Assembly (NCBI GenBank): GCA_018806985.1
Contig: JADANN010000352.1
Coordinates: 868,001-932,000 of the forward strand
Origin: Angiostrongylus vasorum
Lineage: Eukaryota; Nematoda; Chromadorea; Rhabditida; Metastrongylidae
Reading direction: 5' to 3'
Length of the DNA stretch: 64,000 bases
How positions within the stretch are numbered: the first letter of the stretch is position 1; each line of letters begins with the position of its first letter. The notes beneath the pieces were generated by a model that saw only the letters and a program-made list of their open reading frames with translations, ran no database searches and had not been told where the DNA came from. Below are positions 24,140-36,545 of the stretch, one piece after another. The position numbers and the translations under genes are program-made.

Positions 24140-25521
24140 AAAGCTGTTATTCTATATTATTTATTCATAATAGCTGACGCTTCGGTGGATTACGCCTCCT
24201 TAAGATCCTGTAAGGGTCAAGTTAACCGAAACCTATTCATCCGAAGGCCTCCATAACCTGAACAGAAAAAACCGCATTAGATATAAAACGCTTTCTTCAC
24301 ACAATCATCTTGCTCGCTGAGTTTTCCATTGACTGTAACGCGTGGAGACCAAGCCTGCTGTTACCCTAATCTTTGTTAACTAAAGCTGATGACTCGGCGG
24401 ATTTCGGCTTCTTCAAAGTCAAGTTAACTGGAATCTGTTCAATAAAACACTTTCATTATTCTAGCAAGATAGGCACGAAACATAGATATCGATCATATTG
24501 AAAAACAAGTTGGCTTCTTCGCACACTCACCGCTTTCTTTGAGTCTTCCACTGGTTGTTACAGGTGGTGACAATGCGCACAGATTGAACATGTAGATGTG
24601 TGTGGGATCAGGTGTAACAACGAGACATTCCTCTCTGACGTTCATCTGTGGATTCGTTGAATTTATTGAGAGTGCTTCGAGAGCTTTTTTAGAAGCTGTT
24701 CCAGATTCCTGGGAGAGGATACTCATTTTTGCTTAAAAATGTTTCCTCTTTTCCTTTATGTCTTTGTGGCTCAGGCGAGTGTTTTCTTCGACCATGGGTT
24801 TTCCAAATGAGTGCTCTTTTATGTGACGCGTAGTCCTCTACCCTTCTTACCAATGTATTCGTCCTTGAATACTCTACAAAAGATCAGATAAAACACAGCG
24901 GAACTCATGCAATCACCGTCTCTACCATTTCAGCAAATTGTGCAGTTTTGCGTTGTGTATAGACGGTCATACAACTTGGCTTCTGAAGCAGCTGGCTTCT
25001 TAGTGTGTCCGAAGGTAATTCCATTACTGCTACCGATTTCTCCAGACCCACGCTTTTTTAAGCAACATTTTTTAGCTCTACTTATTTCTTTGGAAGTGAA
25101 AGACAGAATAAAGGGGATCTTATTCTTGCTAGGTATGTTGTTTCTGCGAATGGCTTTGCGCTAATCCTGCCCTTTGAAGCTACAGTTGGAAATGACTACT
25201 TGTCGCATCAGTATCAGGGACTCTTCCCTCTGGCTAAGCTTCTACAAACGCTGGTAGCTGTTTGAAACACGTTTTTCACAAGTGCTTTTTTTTGCATGTG
25301 GTTGTTGAGAGGACAAGCAGTGGACCAACATGTTTTTGCTATATGGGCGTCGATATCACTTCGTGATGTAGCCGTTTTCGGATTGGTTAATTTCAATGTC
25401 CAGAAATGGAAGCCAGTTCTTCTTCGGTTTCTCTCAGGTGAGTGTTATGTACACCTACTGTTCATTCAATAACTCAAAACATTTGTCCATTTCTTCTTGT
25501 GTGGAGCAAGTGAGAGAGCAG

Positions 25522-25593
<72 letters not shown>

Positions 25594-25820
25594 CACAGTG
25601 GAGTCATTCGACACGTTTGTATAAAGGGCGGTAACGTCGAAGGACTTCATCACGTACCCGCTGCTAGGACGTGCGCTGTGAAGGCGACCCACGAACATCA
25701 GGCTGTTCGTAAGATAGGGTGGAATGAGCATTAACAAGTGGGTAAATATTAAGGTTAAGAACAATGCCATTCTATTTGTTGGCTCGTCTACACAGCTGGT
25801 CACGGGTCCAACATTGAATA
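24140..25820 (-). mobile_element. Penelope-like element P1 with RT and GIY-YIG fragments
   Basis: Minus strand. 25803-25585 contains SSGYVMKSFDVTALYTNVSN, the PLE reverse-transcriptase palm entry (FDV..L.TNV). An (AT)n tract at 25522-25591 follows. From ~25440 downward the frame resumes with WLPFLDIEI, YRRPYSKNMLVH and PHAKKS, the hallmark end of PLE RT. The GIY-YIG endonuclease region (~25160-24850) shows KLYDRLYTTQNC and FKDEYIG. The terminal P1 region 24140-24420 follows, with two eroded hammerhead-like blocks (24165-24215, 24380-24415). Multiple stops show it is dead. Confidence 0.75.
25522..25591. repeat. (AT)n microsatellite inside PLE reverse transcriptase
   Basis: About 35 dinucleotide copies. 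It sits exactly where the catalytic palm of the P1 reverse transcriptase should be. Confidence 0.95.
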
Positions 25821-26379
25821 ATGATGAGTCGCTAGACGTAAGGTCATAAGTGGATACTGACTAATGAGCTTTGATAAGTAGACGTGAGAGGAGACATGTT
25901 GGTAACTCGGCTGTTATTTCAAAGATAGAGAAAAAAAAGCAAAAGATAACTGTTAGACGATTTATTCAAGCGGTCTTCGAATTTTCTCCCTATGGTAGAA
26001 GTATATTTATAGTATAGTATTTTTGAGGACTTTAGAATCTGACCTAATCCAGTTTCAAATCAACACTGACCCACCCACTGTTATCTTCCAAAGGCGGTCC
26101 TCAAAATACTGAACACAATGATTTTCCTTCATCGCGCGCTTCTTCCACTTGGAGAATATCTGCTCTTGTTTGCTTCGTAGATAGATGTGTAGTACTCGCA
26201 TTTCGATGCGAAGCAAAAACTCGACGGCTATCCTGTGGTGGTCCGCACACATCGTGTTATCGTCTTCGTTTGACGAAGTTCGGAACGATTTGATGTTTTA
26301 AAGAACTGCGGAGAATAGGTATAGTTTTTAGAACTAAGACAATGTTTTGTTGACCTTTTTATTTTCTGCCTACTATAAT

Positions 26380-26870
26380 TTTTTTACCGCAGAGTATTAT
26401 GTGAATTCCAACCACAACGATGGTGAGATGTTCGCAAAACCTAGACCCTCAGGGGCAGATCGAACCACGATTTTTCTTTACGGAGCTCATACATTACACA
26501 CCGCGTAAAGGAGACGCTTGCTCTGCTGTTCTCTCAGCTAGCTTTCTACCTATTGCTGCCATCAGCAATCATCCGTCAGCGGGATTTATCTGGAGAGCAC
26601 AAATCGACATTGAACCCAGTTAAGGCTGTAGTAGAAATCACAATGTTAATCTTCTATTTAATTGGGTTCAATGCCGATTTGTGCTCCCCAGAACAATCCA
26701 GCTGACTAGTGATTACTTATCGCAATGATAGGTTGACAACTAGCTGACAGAACCGCAGAACAAGGACCTCCGTGATGCAGTGTGTAATATGCGAGCCCCC
26801 GAAAGGGAAATCGTGGTTCGATCTGGCCCTAGGTCGAAATTTTGCGAATATCTCAACATCGTTATGGTTG
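26380..26870. mobile_element. Foldback MITE M, complete diverged subfamily
   Basis: The arms are inverted copies. Left: CCACAACGATGGTGAGATG, CAGATCGAACCACGATTT, TCTCTCAGCTAG. Right, inverted: AAATCGTGGTTCGATCTG, AATATCTCAACATCGTTATG. A ~130-base centre holds ATTGAACCCAGTTAAGGCTG and its near-inverse TTGGGTTCAATGCCGATTTG. The arm sequence differs from the 48.5-kb subfamily. It abuts the large P1 palindrome at 26871. Confidence 0.8.
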
Positions 26871-27820
26871 TATGAATGCGTCGTTTTCTTGTTCAGCAAT
26901 CGCGAGGTTGTTAAACAGCATACATTTACTTCCATAGAAAAACACAATACAATACAACAGTAGCTGAAGTTTCGGCAGTATCGCCTTCTTCAAAGCCTGG
27001 AAGGGTATACTGATATACAATTTACTAGGCCAAACGCTTCAATAACACTTACAAAAAGACGAAAAACTCTATGGTAATTACATGGTCAACAGCTTCTCGA
27101 AAAAACTCACCGCTTTTTTACCTGTCTTCCAATGAGGAAGATTAGAACGCTGATTATAGTCGCATAAGGTTGATGACTGCACCATCCCACATCAGAAATT
27201 GATGCGAACATATGGGGTCAGGTCGCGTATGACCTCTGGGCATTCATCGCTGCTAACGAGAAGGCAAACGAAAAACTAAGACAAAGTACCCCACTAGGCA
27301 CGCATAGGATACAAAAAGCATAGCGGGGACGATTTTGAAGTAAAAGTCAATATCCTTGCGCAGGAGACTAGAACACCAGCGCGAAAACTTCTTGAGGCTT
27401 TTTGGATAAATGCCAAAAAACCCTACAATGAATAGCAGGGATGAATGCGCAGAGGTCATACGCGACCTGATCCCGTATGTTCGCCTCAATTTCTGATGTA
27501 GGGTAGTGCAGTCATCAACCTTATGCGACTATAATCAGCTGTTCTAATCTTCCTCATTGGAAGTCACGTAAAAGCGGGGGAGCTTTTTCGAGAAGCCGTT
27601 GATCATGTAATTACCATAGAGTTTTTCGTCTTTTTTGTAAGTGTTATTGAAGCGTTTGGCCCTAGTAAATTGTATGTCAGTATACCCTTCCAGGCTCTGA
27701 AGAGAGGCGATACTGCCGAAACGTCAGCTACTGTTGTATTGTATTGTGTTTTTCTATGGAAGTAAATGTATGCTGTTTAACAACCTCGCGATTGCTGAAC
27801 AAGAAAACGACGCATTCATA
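26871..27820. mobile_element. 950-bp P1 inverted repeat
   Basis: Left arm 26871-27254 and right arm 27434-27820 are near-identical inverted copies around a 179-base spacer. The outer ends are TATGAATGCGTCGTTTTC and its complement. Each arm holds a hammerhead-like block: 26963-26997 minus, with the helix III ACGT changed, and 27693-27728 plus, with stem GGCG/TGCC and an intact CGTC. The spacer plus right arm matches the P1 fragment at 31990-32560. The left arm is therefore an inverted duplication of a P1 end. Confidence 0.85.
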
Positions 27821-29055
27821 TTCCAACGCCGAGGTTAATAGAAAGTCGATCATGGGAACTGTTATGGTTGTAATTCACAAGCTTTTATCTTAATGAAAGC
27901 GCTTCGTTTACAAGTCGGAAATACCTTGCTAGTACACCTTGCAGTAATTCCCAAGACCGACATATTTTCTCAAGACCAAGATTAACCTCATTAGAAGATT
28001 AATCTCATTATTATTGATTAACTCGCTGTTTTCTTTATTGGCACACATGAAGTTGTCATTATACATTATTTATTTATAACAGCTGACGTTCCGGTGAATT
28101 TCACTCCCTATCGGATTCTCACTACTGTGTTTTCACACCCACCCTTCTCCTTTTTATGGATTCCATGATTGAAAAAATTCAATACCAAAGTCGGTCGATC
28201 TTTCTCCATTACCTCGTCGTGAATTTTTCATTTCACTGCGGTATAATTCGTTCCAAGTGTTTTTTTTTCAGGAATATCCATGTGGGCAAGTTGGCTTAGA
28301 CATTCGGGCTGAAACAACCGTCATCGATTAATGTTTGATGTTCCGCGTTTTCAAAGCCAGAATCGATCTCTTCTGTAAGCCTAGAAAAGAAGGACGACAA
28401 CGAAATCGAGTTTAATTCACCAGACGAAAAGTCAGTTTTGTTTACCACATTGGTGACAATGTAGGTCATAAATGAGTAGCACGTTAATGAGTTTACTGGA
28501 TAAAGTGAGTCATGGAGTCATATACAACATGAGTTGCTACGCAAACTGCTGAAGGTGAGTCATACACAACCCGTTTTCATTTATACCGTTTATCCCAATT
28601 CTGATCGCTATGAGGAATCACTGCTGTCATACGGAATAGATGGATATCAAAAGTGTAGAGATAAGCTCATAAGGTGTATAAAACTTCCAGGTGCTTGCAG
28701 AAATGTTGTTCTGTTGCGGACCATAGTAACTATAACAGATAACTAACATACACGCCACACACATGGCTAGCGAAATGAAGCAAAGTCCATTCCATAATTA
28801 TGTCGTCTTTTCAACGCTTCTCAACCCCTCAGACCTGTTGGTCACTAAACATTTAGCGTTTATTGTCGAAAAAGCAGGGAAGTCCGTAACCAGTACGAAA
28901 ATACCGTCGGCACCAGTGGACCATGAGCATTCCTAATAAGGTACAAAGAAGTCGAGTGAACCTTTTTCTTCCTCCGCTTGAACGTTGACTGATAAGATGG
29001 TAGCATAGCACAAACAAGATACGTAGTTAGAGCAAAAAGTGCTTGCTAGATAAAT
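27821..29055. other. Mostly unassigned; P1 terminal remnant
   Basis: 28060-28115 is an eroded P1 end (TTTATAACAGCTGACGTTCCGG). Otherwise nothing is recognised. Confidence 0.35.
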
Positions 29056-29331
29056 GAAAGGATTAAGCTTTCGGCGTTGATCAATCCATGAGGGATACGC
29101 CATGCATTCGACTTCATTAAGCATCGTTTACAGATGATTGAATGCATATATGACCTTTACAATGACTCGCGGTGGCCAACCGATGTATCGAGCCAGTGCT
29201 GATTTCATCCCAGACAAGTTTGGTACCAATCTGCCGAACCTGGAAGGGTGGAAGGTTAGGTGGGCCATGGGCGCGGCGATCGATTCCACCTGTTTTGCAG
29301 GGCGCTTCCGACCACTGCGCCACGCGCGCCC
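29056..29331 (-). mobile_element. SINE-A, well-preserved copy
   Basis: The complement of 29285-29331 gives GGCGCGCGTGGCGCAGTGGT (perfect A box) and a B-box region near GGAATCGATCG. The body includes CTTCCACCCTTCCAG; the tail ends GAAAGCTTAATCC. A good reference copy for the family. Confidence 0.85.
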
Positions 29332-31450
29332 CGCTTGCTAAATACCTACCTAAAATTATACGTGGACAGGTTCTTTAAGTAACTGTCTTTTTGATATTTA
29401 TCTGAACTTGCCTTTATTGGAAGCGAAATAAGACATTTATAACTGTGCATTCAAATAATTCTGTTCTACAGGTTATCTGATATTGAGAATTGTCAATCTG
29501 CATCGTTCTTACCACGAAACGTTCTTCTGATTACGAAGTTTCACCGTGATTTATTTCGACTAGATTTATATCAAAGATGGTCAGAGTCAAAATCTATTCA
29601 AAACCTGAAACTTCTAAAGACTTTCTTTAAAAAATGATAGAAGGTTTACTAAGCTCTGATTATTCCTCTCATACATGTGACCTCAGCCGAACAGCCTACA
29701 CTAGTACGAAAACCACCATCCTATGAGCTCTATATCCTACCGTTTTATTTGGAAGATTAATTCGCCACGAATGAGTCAAGTACTACGCTGGACTCAGCTA
29801 TAGGCTCATCGTACTCACTGGTTCGACTCCCCGGCCGTTTCCCGCCAAGGCTAATTTTTCGTACGCTTTTCCTTCTTTTGTTGATTTCTTCCACAAAAAC
29901 GTTCGTAGAATGTGTCCAGTTCTGTTTTCCCTTTCCGTTAATTGTAAATATCGAAGTAAAGCGGCATGGTGGTGCTGGCTCTCTTTTGACACTGACGTTT
30001 AGAATCGAAGCAGGTGAGAAGGTGCAAGGGATCTTATACTAATGCGTTGGACCATTCTTCGAGCATATTGATTACTTAAAAACGGTGATTTGGTATTTCA
30101 GTATTTCAGAACAATTTCAACAAACTCAACTGTGCTGTCATCAAAATGTTTGATGAAGTTGATGGATGAAACGAAACTTTCATTATATTTCATTTTACTT
30201 CACACGAGCCGAAATCAGGCGTTGCGAAGATAAACGGCTCCTGTACTTGAGTCGTTTCTCGCAGCCATGTTTCACAAGGGGTGTTCAAGTTTTGCGGACG
30301 AGCTCGACCGCTACGTGGAAATTTCTGATCTTCATCATGAGTGTCGTTGAATTTTGGCTGGGTCGACTCCAAGGAATCCTGCCATAGCCGTGCTACGGGT
30401 TTCTCAGACTTTCAACAAAGGCACTCGCCAGACCTCATGGATTTGAAAGAAACTCCATTCGATGCATCGTAGAAGTGACTCGTTAGACATTTGGTTTATT
30501 GGTTTATTCAACACCTTCCTGCTTCCTCTTCACTAACTATATATCCTATTCATGTTTTATCCTACCAGAAAACTCCGGACATCCTACTCCTTGACCTCAG
30601 AGTGATTCTTGGGGCTTTGTGATCCTGAAAGCGGAGGATCGAGTGAATAGAAAATGAGGTAGTTTATTGAAGTTTTCGATGAGCAATGCTGTCTATAGAG
30701 CGTTTTGAAGCCAATTTAGAAGTAAATCTCGAAGAGATGGGGTGGATATTTGTAGTGCTTACTGTTATAAAGTTTTTTCTTTGCCATTTCTAGTTCCTCC
30801 GCATTCCACTTTTAATATAACATCCTTCTTTTTCGTGTCGGAAGGATTTACCATTGCATAGGTTTACTAGTTGATAGTCTTCCGGATTAAACGGTGGAGC
30901 CTTTCAATTTGAACAACGCTGCTGAAGGAACAATGGACTATATTGCTATTCAACTTTCACGAACACCTCACTTCATAATCCAGAGAGGGGGATTAAGAAC
31001 TACTGGTTGTAAAGAGCTGAACTTTTTCATCAAATCAACTCATATAGAACACAGACGAACACTTGCTTAATTGGTTATGGTCTCGTCGTTCCTAATGATA
31101 AGTAAATGCTTAACGGCTTTTTTAAGCTCCCATTGTCTAGGCTTTCATTATCTGCTGACGTCTTTGTGAGCCTTCTACGAGTGTTTCTACTTTTTTGTTT
31201 ACTTTTCTGAAAGCTCTTTTTTCACCCGATATGTATTCGTGCATTCAACTTCCACTTCCTTTCACATATCTTTACTTTTTAGGGAAAAGTTGAAATATTT
31301 GCCGCTCTGAAATGTGCTCTTAACAATACCTTCTACAGAAGAAAAAATGGAATATTGAAGCAAAATTTCTGTTAAGACGAATTCTTGTGATAATGAACAT
31401 TAAAAACGCCAAAGGGATGAACTTTTGAACCTACAAAAATAAGAGTACAT
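29332..31450. other. No assignable feature
   Basis: No exon with convincing splice sites, domain motif or recognised repeat in over 2 kb. Confidence 0.4.
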
Positions 31451-31454
31451 TTTA

Positions 31455-31725
31455 AATGTATTCCTTCACTGATAGGCTTATATAATTTCGACAAGCTATT
31501 TCATTCAGCCAACGTTTCGACGTATTCTCCTTTATCAGAGCCGGTGTCCACAGTCGTTCGTACTCTCGATGTGTTGCTTTCGTCGTCGTGTCGTGTCGGA
31601 TCTTCGTTAGTGAAGTATCGCTCGAATGAGGCAATCTCACCTGGCAATGCTCTTTTACACAGGACGATGGATGTTGCTGTGGTTGTCCACTGATAAGAGC
31701 CTGTGCTTCATACTCCAAATTTCTT
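31455..31725 (-). mobile_element. PLE family P2 terminal fragment
   Basis: Minus strand 31507-31542 carries CTGATAAAGGAG..TACGTC, GAAA, CGTT, GGC, aligning with the P2 hammerhead-like block. The neighbouring sequence (GCTCGAATGAGGCAATCTC) is shared with 4170-4195 and, less well, 63330. Confidence 0.5.
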
Positions 31726-31984
31726 GATGTTATAGGATTTTGTGCGAGTTAGTTCAGTGGAGAATACTAATCATCTTGTGATTTGTAAGCATGAGTCTTT
31801 AATGAAGGTGCCGCAGTTCGAACCTAAACTTGAGTGAGTAAACTTTCACCAAGTGAACCCAATAATAACAGTATAGGTTAACAAATAGTAAGAAAGGGGC
31901 AAAGACTGTGAGAGCGGTCTCCAAATTTTTTTGAAGGATGCCTGTGGTTTAGATGTTCCTAGTAGACAATGCTATGAGGATTCG

Positions 31985-32560
31985 ATTTTCTGAGAAAGCA
32001 CTGGTACTTGCGAATCGGGCGGACCAATATGTATCTGTATAGAAGAACGTATACATGGCAAACGAAAAAACAGGACAAAATATCCCCGCTAGGAACGCAT
32101 AGGATGCAAAAGCATGGCGGAGACGATTTTGATCTAAAAGTCACTCTCCTTGCACAGAATGCCCAAACACAAACGCACAAAGCTCCGAAGGCTTTTTTGG
32201 ATAAATGTCAAAAACCCTGGAACGAATAACAGCGAGGAATCCCAAGAAATCACATGCGATCTAACCCCTTTGTTAGAATCGATTTTTTGATGTGGGGGTG
32301 GTGCATTTATCAACTATATGCGACTCTAATAAGCTGTTCTTTCTCAGTGGAAGGCACGTAAAGAACGGTAGGTTTTTCGAGAAGCCGTTGATCAGGTGAT
32401 TGTCGTTTAGATTTTGATGCCTCTGTTTGTGTTATTGAAGCGTTTGGCATAATAAATTATGTACCACTATACCCTTCCAGGTTCTGAAGAAGGCGATACT
32501 GCCGAAACGTCAGCTTTACAGGAACAGAGATTAAAGTAGCACCTCGTGTTTGTCCCACAA
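31985..32560 (+). mobile_element. P1 PLE 3' fragment
   Basis: Aligns with the spacer and right arm of the 26.9-27.8 kb palindrome (GGCAAACGAAAAAACAGG, GAGAAGCCGTTGATCAGG, TACCCTTCCAGG). The hammerhead-like block 32480-32515 has CTGAAGA, A, GGCG/TGCC hairpin, GAAA, CGTC, AGC. It ends at CACCTCGTGTTTGTCCC, the inverse of the P1 outer end seen at 5410. Confidence 0.65.
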
Positions 32561-32748
32561 GGACATAGACACCTAATTGAATCGTATTACGATTGAAATA
32601 AGAAGATGCATCAGATAACAGTAGAAAGATCACTGAAGAAAAAAACGACCTGAGCAGCTGTATACGAAATTAATAACAATTATGCCTACTAGGTACATCA
32701 AAGTGTACGAGCAATGCGACTTAGTAACCCATTAGATGCAGAGATAAA

Positions 32749-33009
32749 GAAAGGATAAAGGTCTTGGTGTTGATCAATTCCTGAGAGATGTTTCATGGAT
32801 TCGAGCTTTGTAGAGGTCACTGAATACACATCTGCCCTATACAATGACACGTGGTGCCGAACTGATGTATCGAGTCAGTACTGCTACCTCATAGAGGTTA
32901 GCTAACAATTTGTCGATCTCGGAGGGATGGAAGACTGGGTGAGCCAGGTGAGTGGAATCGAGTCCATTTGTGTTGGAAGACACATCAAGCCATTTAGCTA
33001 CACGTGCCC
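32749..33009 (-). mobile_element. SINE-A copy
   Basis: Tail AAGGATAAAGGTCTTGG, body GGAGGGATGGAAGACTGGG, head complement GGGCACGTGTAGCTAAATGG. Moderately diverged. Confidence 0.75.
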
Positions 33010-33149
33010 TATGGCAATAATTTAGAATATAGAAATAACGCAACAGAAGCATGATAATATGTAAATCTGATAGTTTAATATACGCCACGTTCTTCTATTA
33101 GCGTAACGTTGCTGAATGAGTTCGTGTTTTCTTCTTAGGCTGAATGTTG

Positions 33150-33360
33150 TCAATAACAAGATTTGTTCAATAAGTGAGCGACATTTCGGCCATTTCGCCT
33201 TCTTCAGAACCTGGAAACTTCAAACTCTGACACGTTATCTACTCAGCCAAGCACTTTCATGACCTTAACAGAAAATGAAATAACTCAGAAATTTTAAACG
33301 CATGGGAGTTAGCTCCTTTTGAACACTCATCTCTTTTTTCTTTTTCACAAATAGTTCCCG
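33150..33360 (-). mobile_element. P1 terminal fragment
   Basis: Minus-strand hammerhead-like block at 33177-33212: CTGAAGA, A, GGC..GCC stem, GAAA, TGTC, GC. The adjoining P1 end sequence includes CCAAGCACTTTCATGACC. Confidence 0.55.
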
Positions 33361-35470
33361 TTTTTGATAGAGGCCAGCGGGACAGAGCTTAGATGGATGA
33401 GGAATGTGGAAACCGTGAGTATCCTCTGCGAACTAGAGGGTAGTCTCTACAGACTTTGTAAGATCATTAACATGATTATGAGTGAAAGCCTCTCATATTT
33501 TACTCTCATTCTAAAAATCTGGTTATCATCGATCAGTTTCCGGAGTGCATAGTGTTTTTTGAATACTATCTACAACGTTCTATATTTATTCTTTGAAAGC
33601 TGAATACGGGATCCATCTACTCTTTGTCTGCAGAAGCTTCACCAGATATGCTCACTGACTCTTGGGTCAGAAGAAATTCATTCTTTTAAATATGAAACGA
33701 TCCCTTACATTAGTTCATTTACAATCTTTGATTTATAAGCAATTTCTAGTTTGTGTAACTTTGTTGGAGAATTATCCCTGAACGCTTGAACATTGTGGTT
33801 CAAAAAGCTAGGAATTTCCACCCACAGCCATAAACCGCTGAGATCTTCTTGCTATTGAATACTCCTGAATGATACCAGCGTTCTTTTTTTCAGTTTCAAT
33901 CCACTGCTGTGATAAGATTTACTTCATTTTCCTCCTTCCGCCATCAGAGCAGCCTTGCGATCTTTTTATATCCCACTCTATTGTGTTTGATGACAATTCC
34001 ATTGAATTCTCGTGATTCGCCTTATGAATGTCGAAGGACGTCATCATTGATAATAGACGAGTGGCCAACTAGCATTATCAATTTATTCGCAGTGATGCCG
34101 CTAATGAGACGTGACCGACTAGGCCACGCCTGATGACGTAGAACAGTTGCTCATTTTCGTCCGTCATCAGCTGTCAATAGAGGTACAGTATGCCAGTATT
34201 GTCAGATTCCCAGTAGTTCTAACATAATCCGCTGGTTGATTTTGGTTAACTAACTTCTCGTCATAATATCATCGAAATCTGTAGATAGCTTCGTCGAACA
34301 AAAGTTAACCGTAGTTCGTCTAACTTGGAGAAGGAAGAATTTGAAGAGGTTTACTGTCATACTATGGTAGTTCGTTCCATAGAGTTCTACGATCTGACAT
34401 CATCGGAAGAAGACAATAATGAACTTCACGTACCGGGGTGAGTCAGCCTTCTCCTTCCGACATCAAATTTTTCAGAAATGACTTTGCATTGTAAGTTTGT
34501 GTGATCACATAAGTGATAAGGTGATCGTTATCATCACACCTTTTTTTCCCAACTTGCATTTGTATTTGCGCTAAAGAATTACGTGAAAAGCGAAGTTTTT
34601 CCCTTTCGTTCAATCCTTTGTGGCTCAAAGATCTTTCCACAAAATAGGGCTTGACTCCGTTACTCATTTACAACGAGATTTTTTGAAAACTTTACGAGTA
34701 TGGGAAACAACTGAAGTATTGGCATATTTTGTGATACACAGTTTTTTTCTTGAATTGTAGTCATTTATTATCGAGCAGCTGATTTTGTCAAATATGTGGG
34801 ATTACAAAAATTCCACGAAAGACTCGTAGTCAAAATTTCAAAAAAAAGGGAGTTTTGGAGGAAAGGCAATAAAATCGCTATCACATTTGCGAAAAGTCCA
34901 GTGTGGAACGGCAATTTCGTTGAAGAGCTGTTAATATGAGCTTCTAAAGAAACTGTTCTTCCTTTCTTTTGGGTTTCAGATTTGTCAATGTCGATAAGCA
35001 TAAAATAGTGTAGAGGATTTGTTTGAATTCCTTCATGAATGTACGATACATGAACAATTAGGAGGCATTGAGTCGATGCAACTTCAAAGTGGAGATATGG
35101 AACTCAATGTGGATTTGGGTGACCCTTCTAGAGAGATCTGCTCTCCATTATATCGTTGTTTGACATAGTGGAAATTGTTCAAGCATAATACTTGATTCCT
35201 TGTTCGTTCTATGAGTTTAAAAATGATAACAAGTAACACCACTTTTTGATTGTGCAGCACGCATAGCGGTAGCCATAAATGGTTTGAAGTCCATTCTTTG
35301 GAGTAAACTTGTCCTGCGTCCTTTCAGCGATATCTTCTTGTGTGGTTGAAACTCATTAGAGCGGTGTGTAGAACAAGTTCTTTGTGTTATGCAACAGGCC
35401 CTATCACTATTAGGAGAACACCTCACTATCATAAGACCAAGCATGTAAGCTGACAACCCTGTAGTTCCAA
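33361..35470. other. No assignable feature
   Basis: No supported exon or repeat recognised. Confidence 0.4.
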
Positions 35471-35474
35471 TTTT

Positions 35475-35848
35475 TTTAAATTTTTATTTTGCACCACCCC
35501 TCTTCATATCCACTGCGCGGTTCCCACTTCATGCATTCGCTTCCTTGTCTCCCATCCATCATCCACTTATGTCTTCGGACATTTCGCTTATGGGTTCGAC
35601 TGCTGCTTAAGGATTTCGTCTTCTTTATGAATGTCATTGAATGTTGGTGGAGACGCTCTCCCTGTAGTTATGACATAGCCAGATTAGACCGTCCCTAGTT
35701 GAAGTGCAAGAGTTGAATTATTCCGGGGCAAGTCTGCTACCAATATTCCATCCCCGTAGGGATGAAAGGCTTGGTGAGCCTTGTATGGGCTCGAAGCAGT
35801 AGCAAGGTCGTGATGAACACATCGCTACCACCGTGCTACCCGCTCACT
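35475..35848 (-). mobile_element. SINE-B, diverged copy
   Basis: The complement of 35820-35848 reads GAGCGGGTAGCACGGTGGTA (A box like SINE-B). Body GGCTCACCAAGCCTTTCATC, then a GAAG..AAGCAGCAGTCGAACCC block, and an A-rich 3' tail at 35475-35490. The order matches SINE-B at 51475. Confidence 0.6.
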
Positions 35849-36199
35849 GTCAGTTTCTCTAGTGCCTGTGTAATTTATGAACTAAAGGTTTATGTTAACA
35901 ATTAATAATGTATTATTGATAACTATAATTATTAACCATCATTGGTTTATAACAGTTTATAAGTTGAAGATTTATCTTTTTGTATAAACGGCGACGAAGA
36001 AGTACAAACAAATACTTGAATTACTTGTAGTACCTAGAAAATAAGAATACTTCCACTGCTAGCATAACAGTGCTAACATAGTGTGATGAGCGAATCGATA
36101 AACATCTGTCACTTGTACCCTTTACATAGATGTACTCTTAGTTGACATTCCGGATATAACTGTAGAAGTTCCATCAGATTGGATGGATAATGCTCGAGA

Positions 36200-36545
36200 G
36201 GAAGAATCTTCTATGTTTTATTTAAGTATTCATTTTACATGATCCAACATCACATGTTGCGTAGATACAACACTTTTCTCTTTCGATCTTGCATTTACCG
36301 TCTACGACTGTCTTCGGATTGTGCATGCTAGTCCGAAATCTAGTTGAAAATTTTTGGACTCCTTAATAAACATCGTTGAACGGTGGCTTAATTGATTCCT
36401 TCAAGGACTCTGTTGTAGCCATGCTAGTACGTCCCCCACGTCTCGTAGACCGGAGGAAGAAGCTGTTCTCAGACAAGTCTGCTGTGGTTTCCCAAACTTC
36501 GAAGCATTGGGAGGCTTTGTTGGCCTCCGGCGTGGTCTATATAAA
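36200..36545 (-). mobile_element. SINE-B-like remnant
   Basis: Shares the order of the SINE-B body on the minus strand (a GCAGACTTGTCTGAGAACAG block, the CTTCGAAGTTTGGG region, then the 3' half with GTCGTAGACGG). The tRNA-like head is barely recognisable. Confidence 0.35.

Noticed and set aside
33355..33414. 60-base exon-like stretch between TTTTTCACAAATAG and GTGAGT
   Set aside because: Good splice-like borders, but it lies at the edge of a P1 fragment, encodes only 20 residues and has no partner exon.
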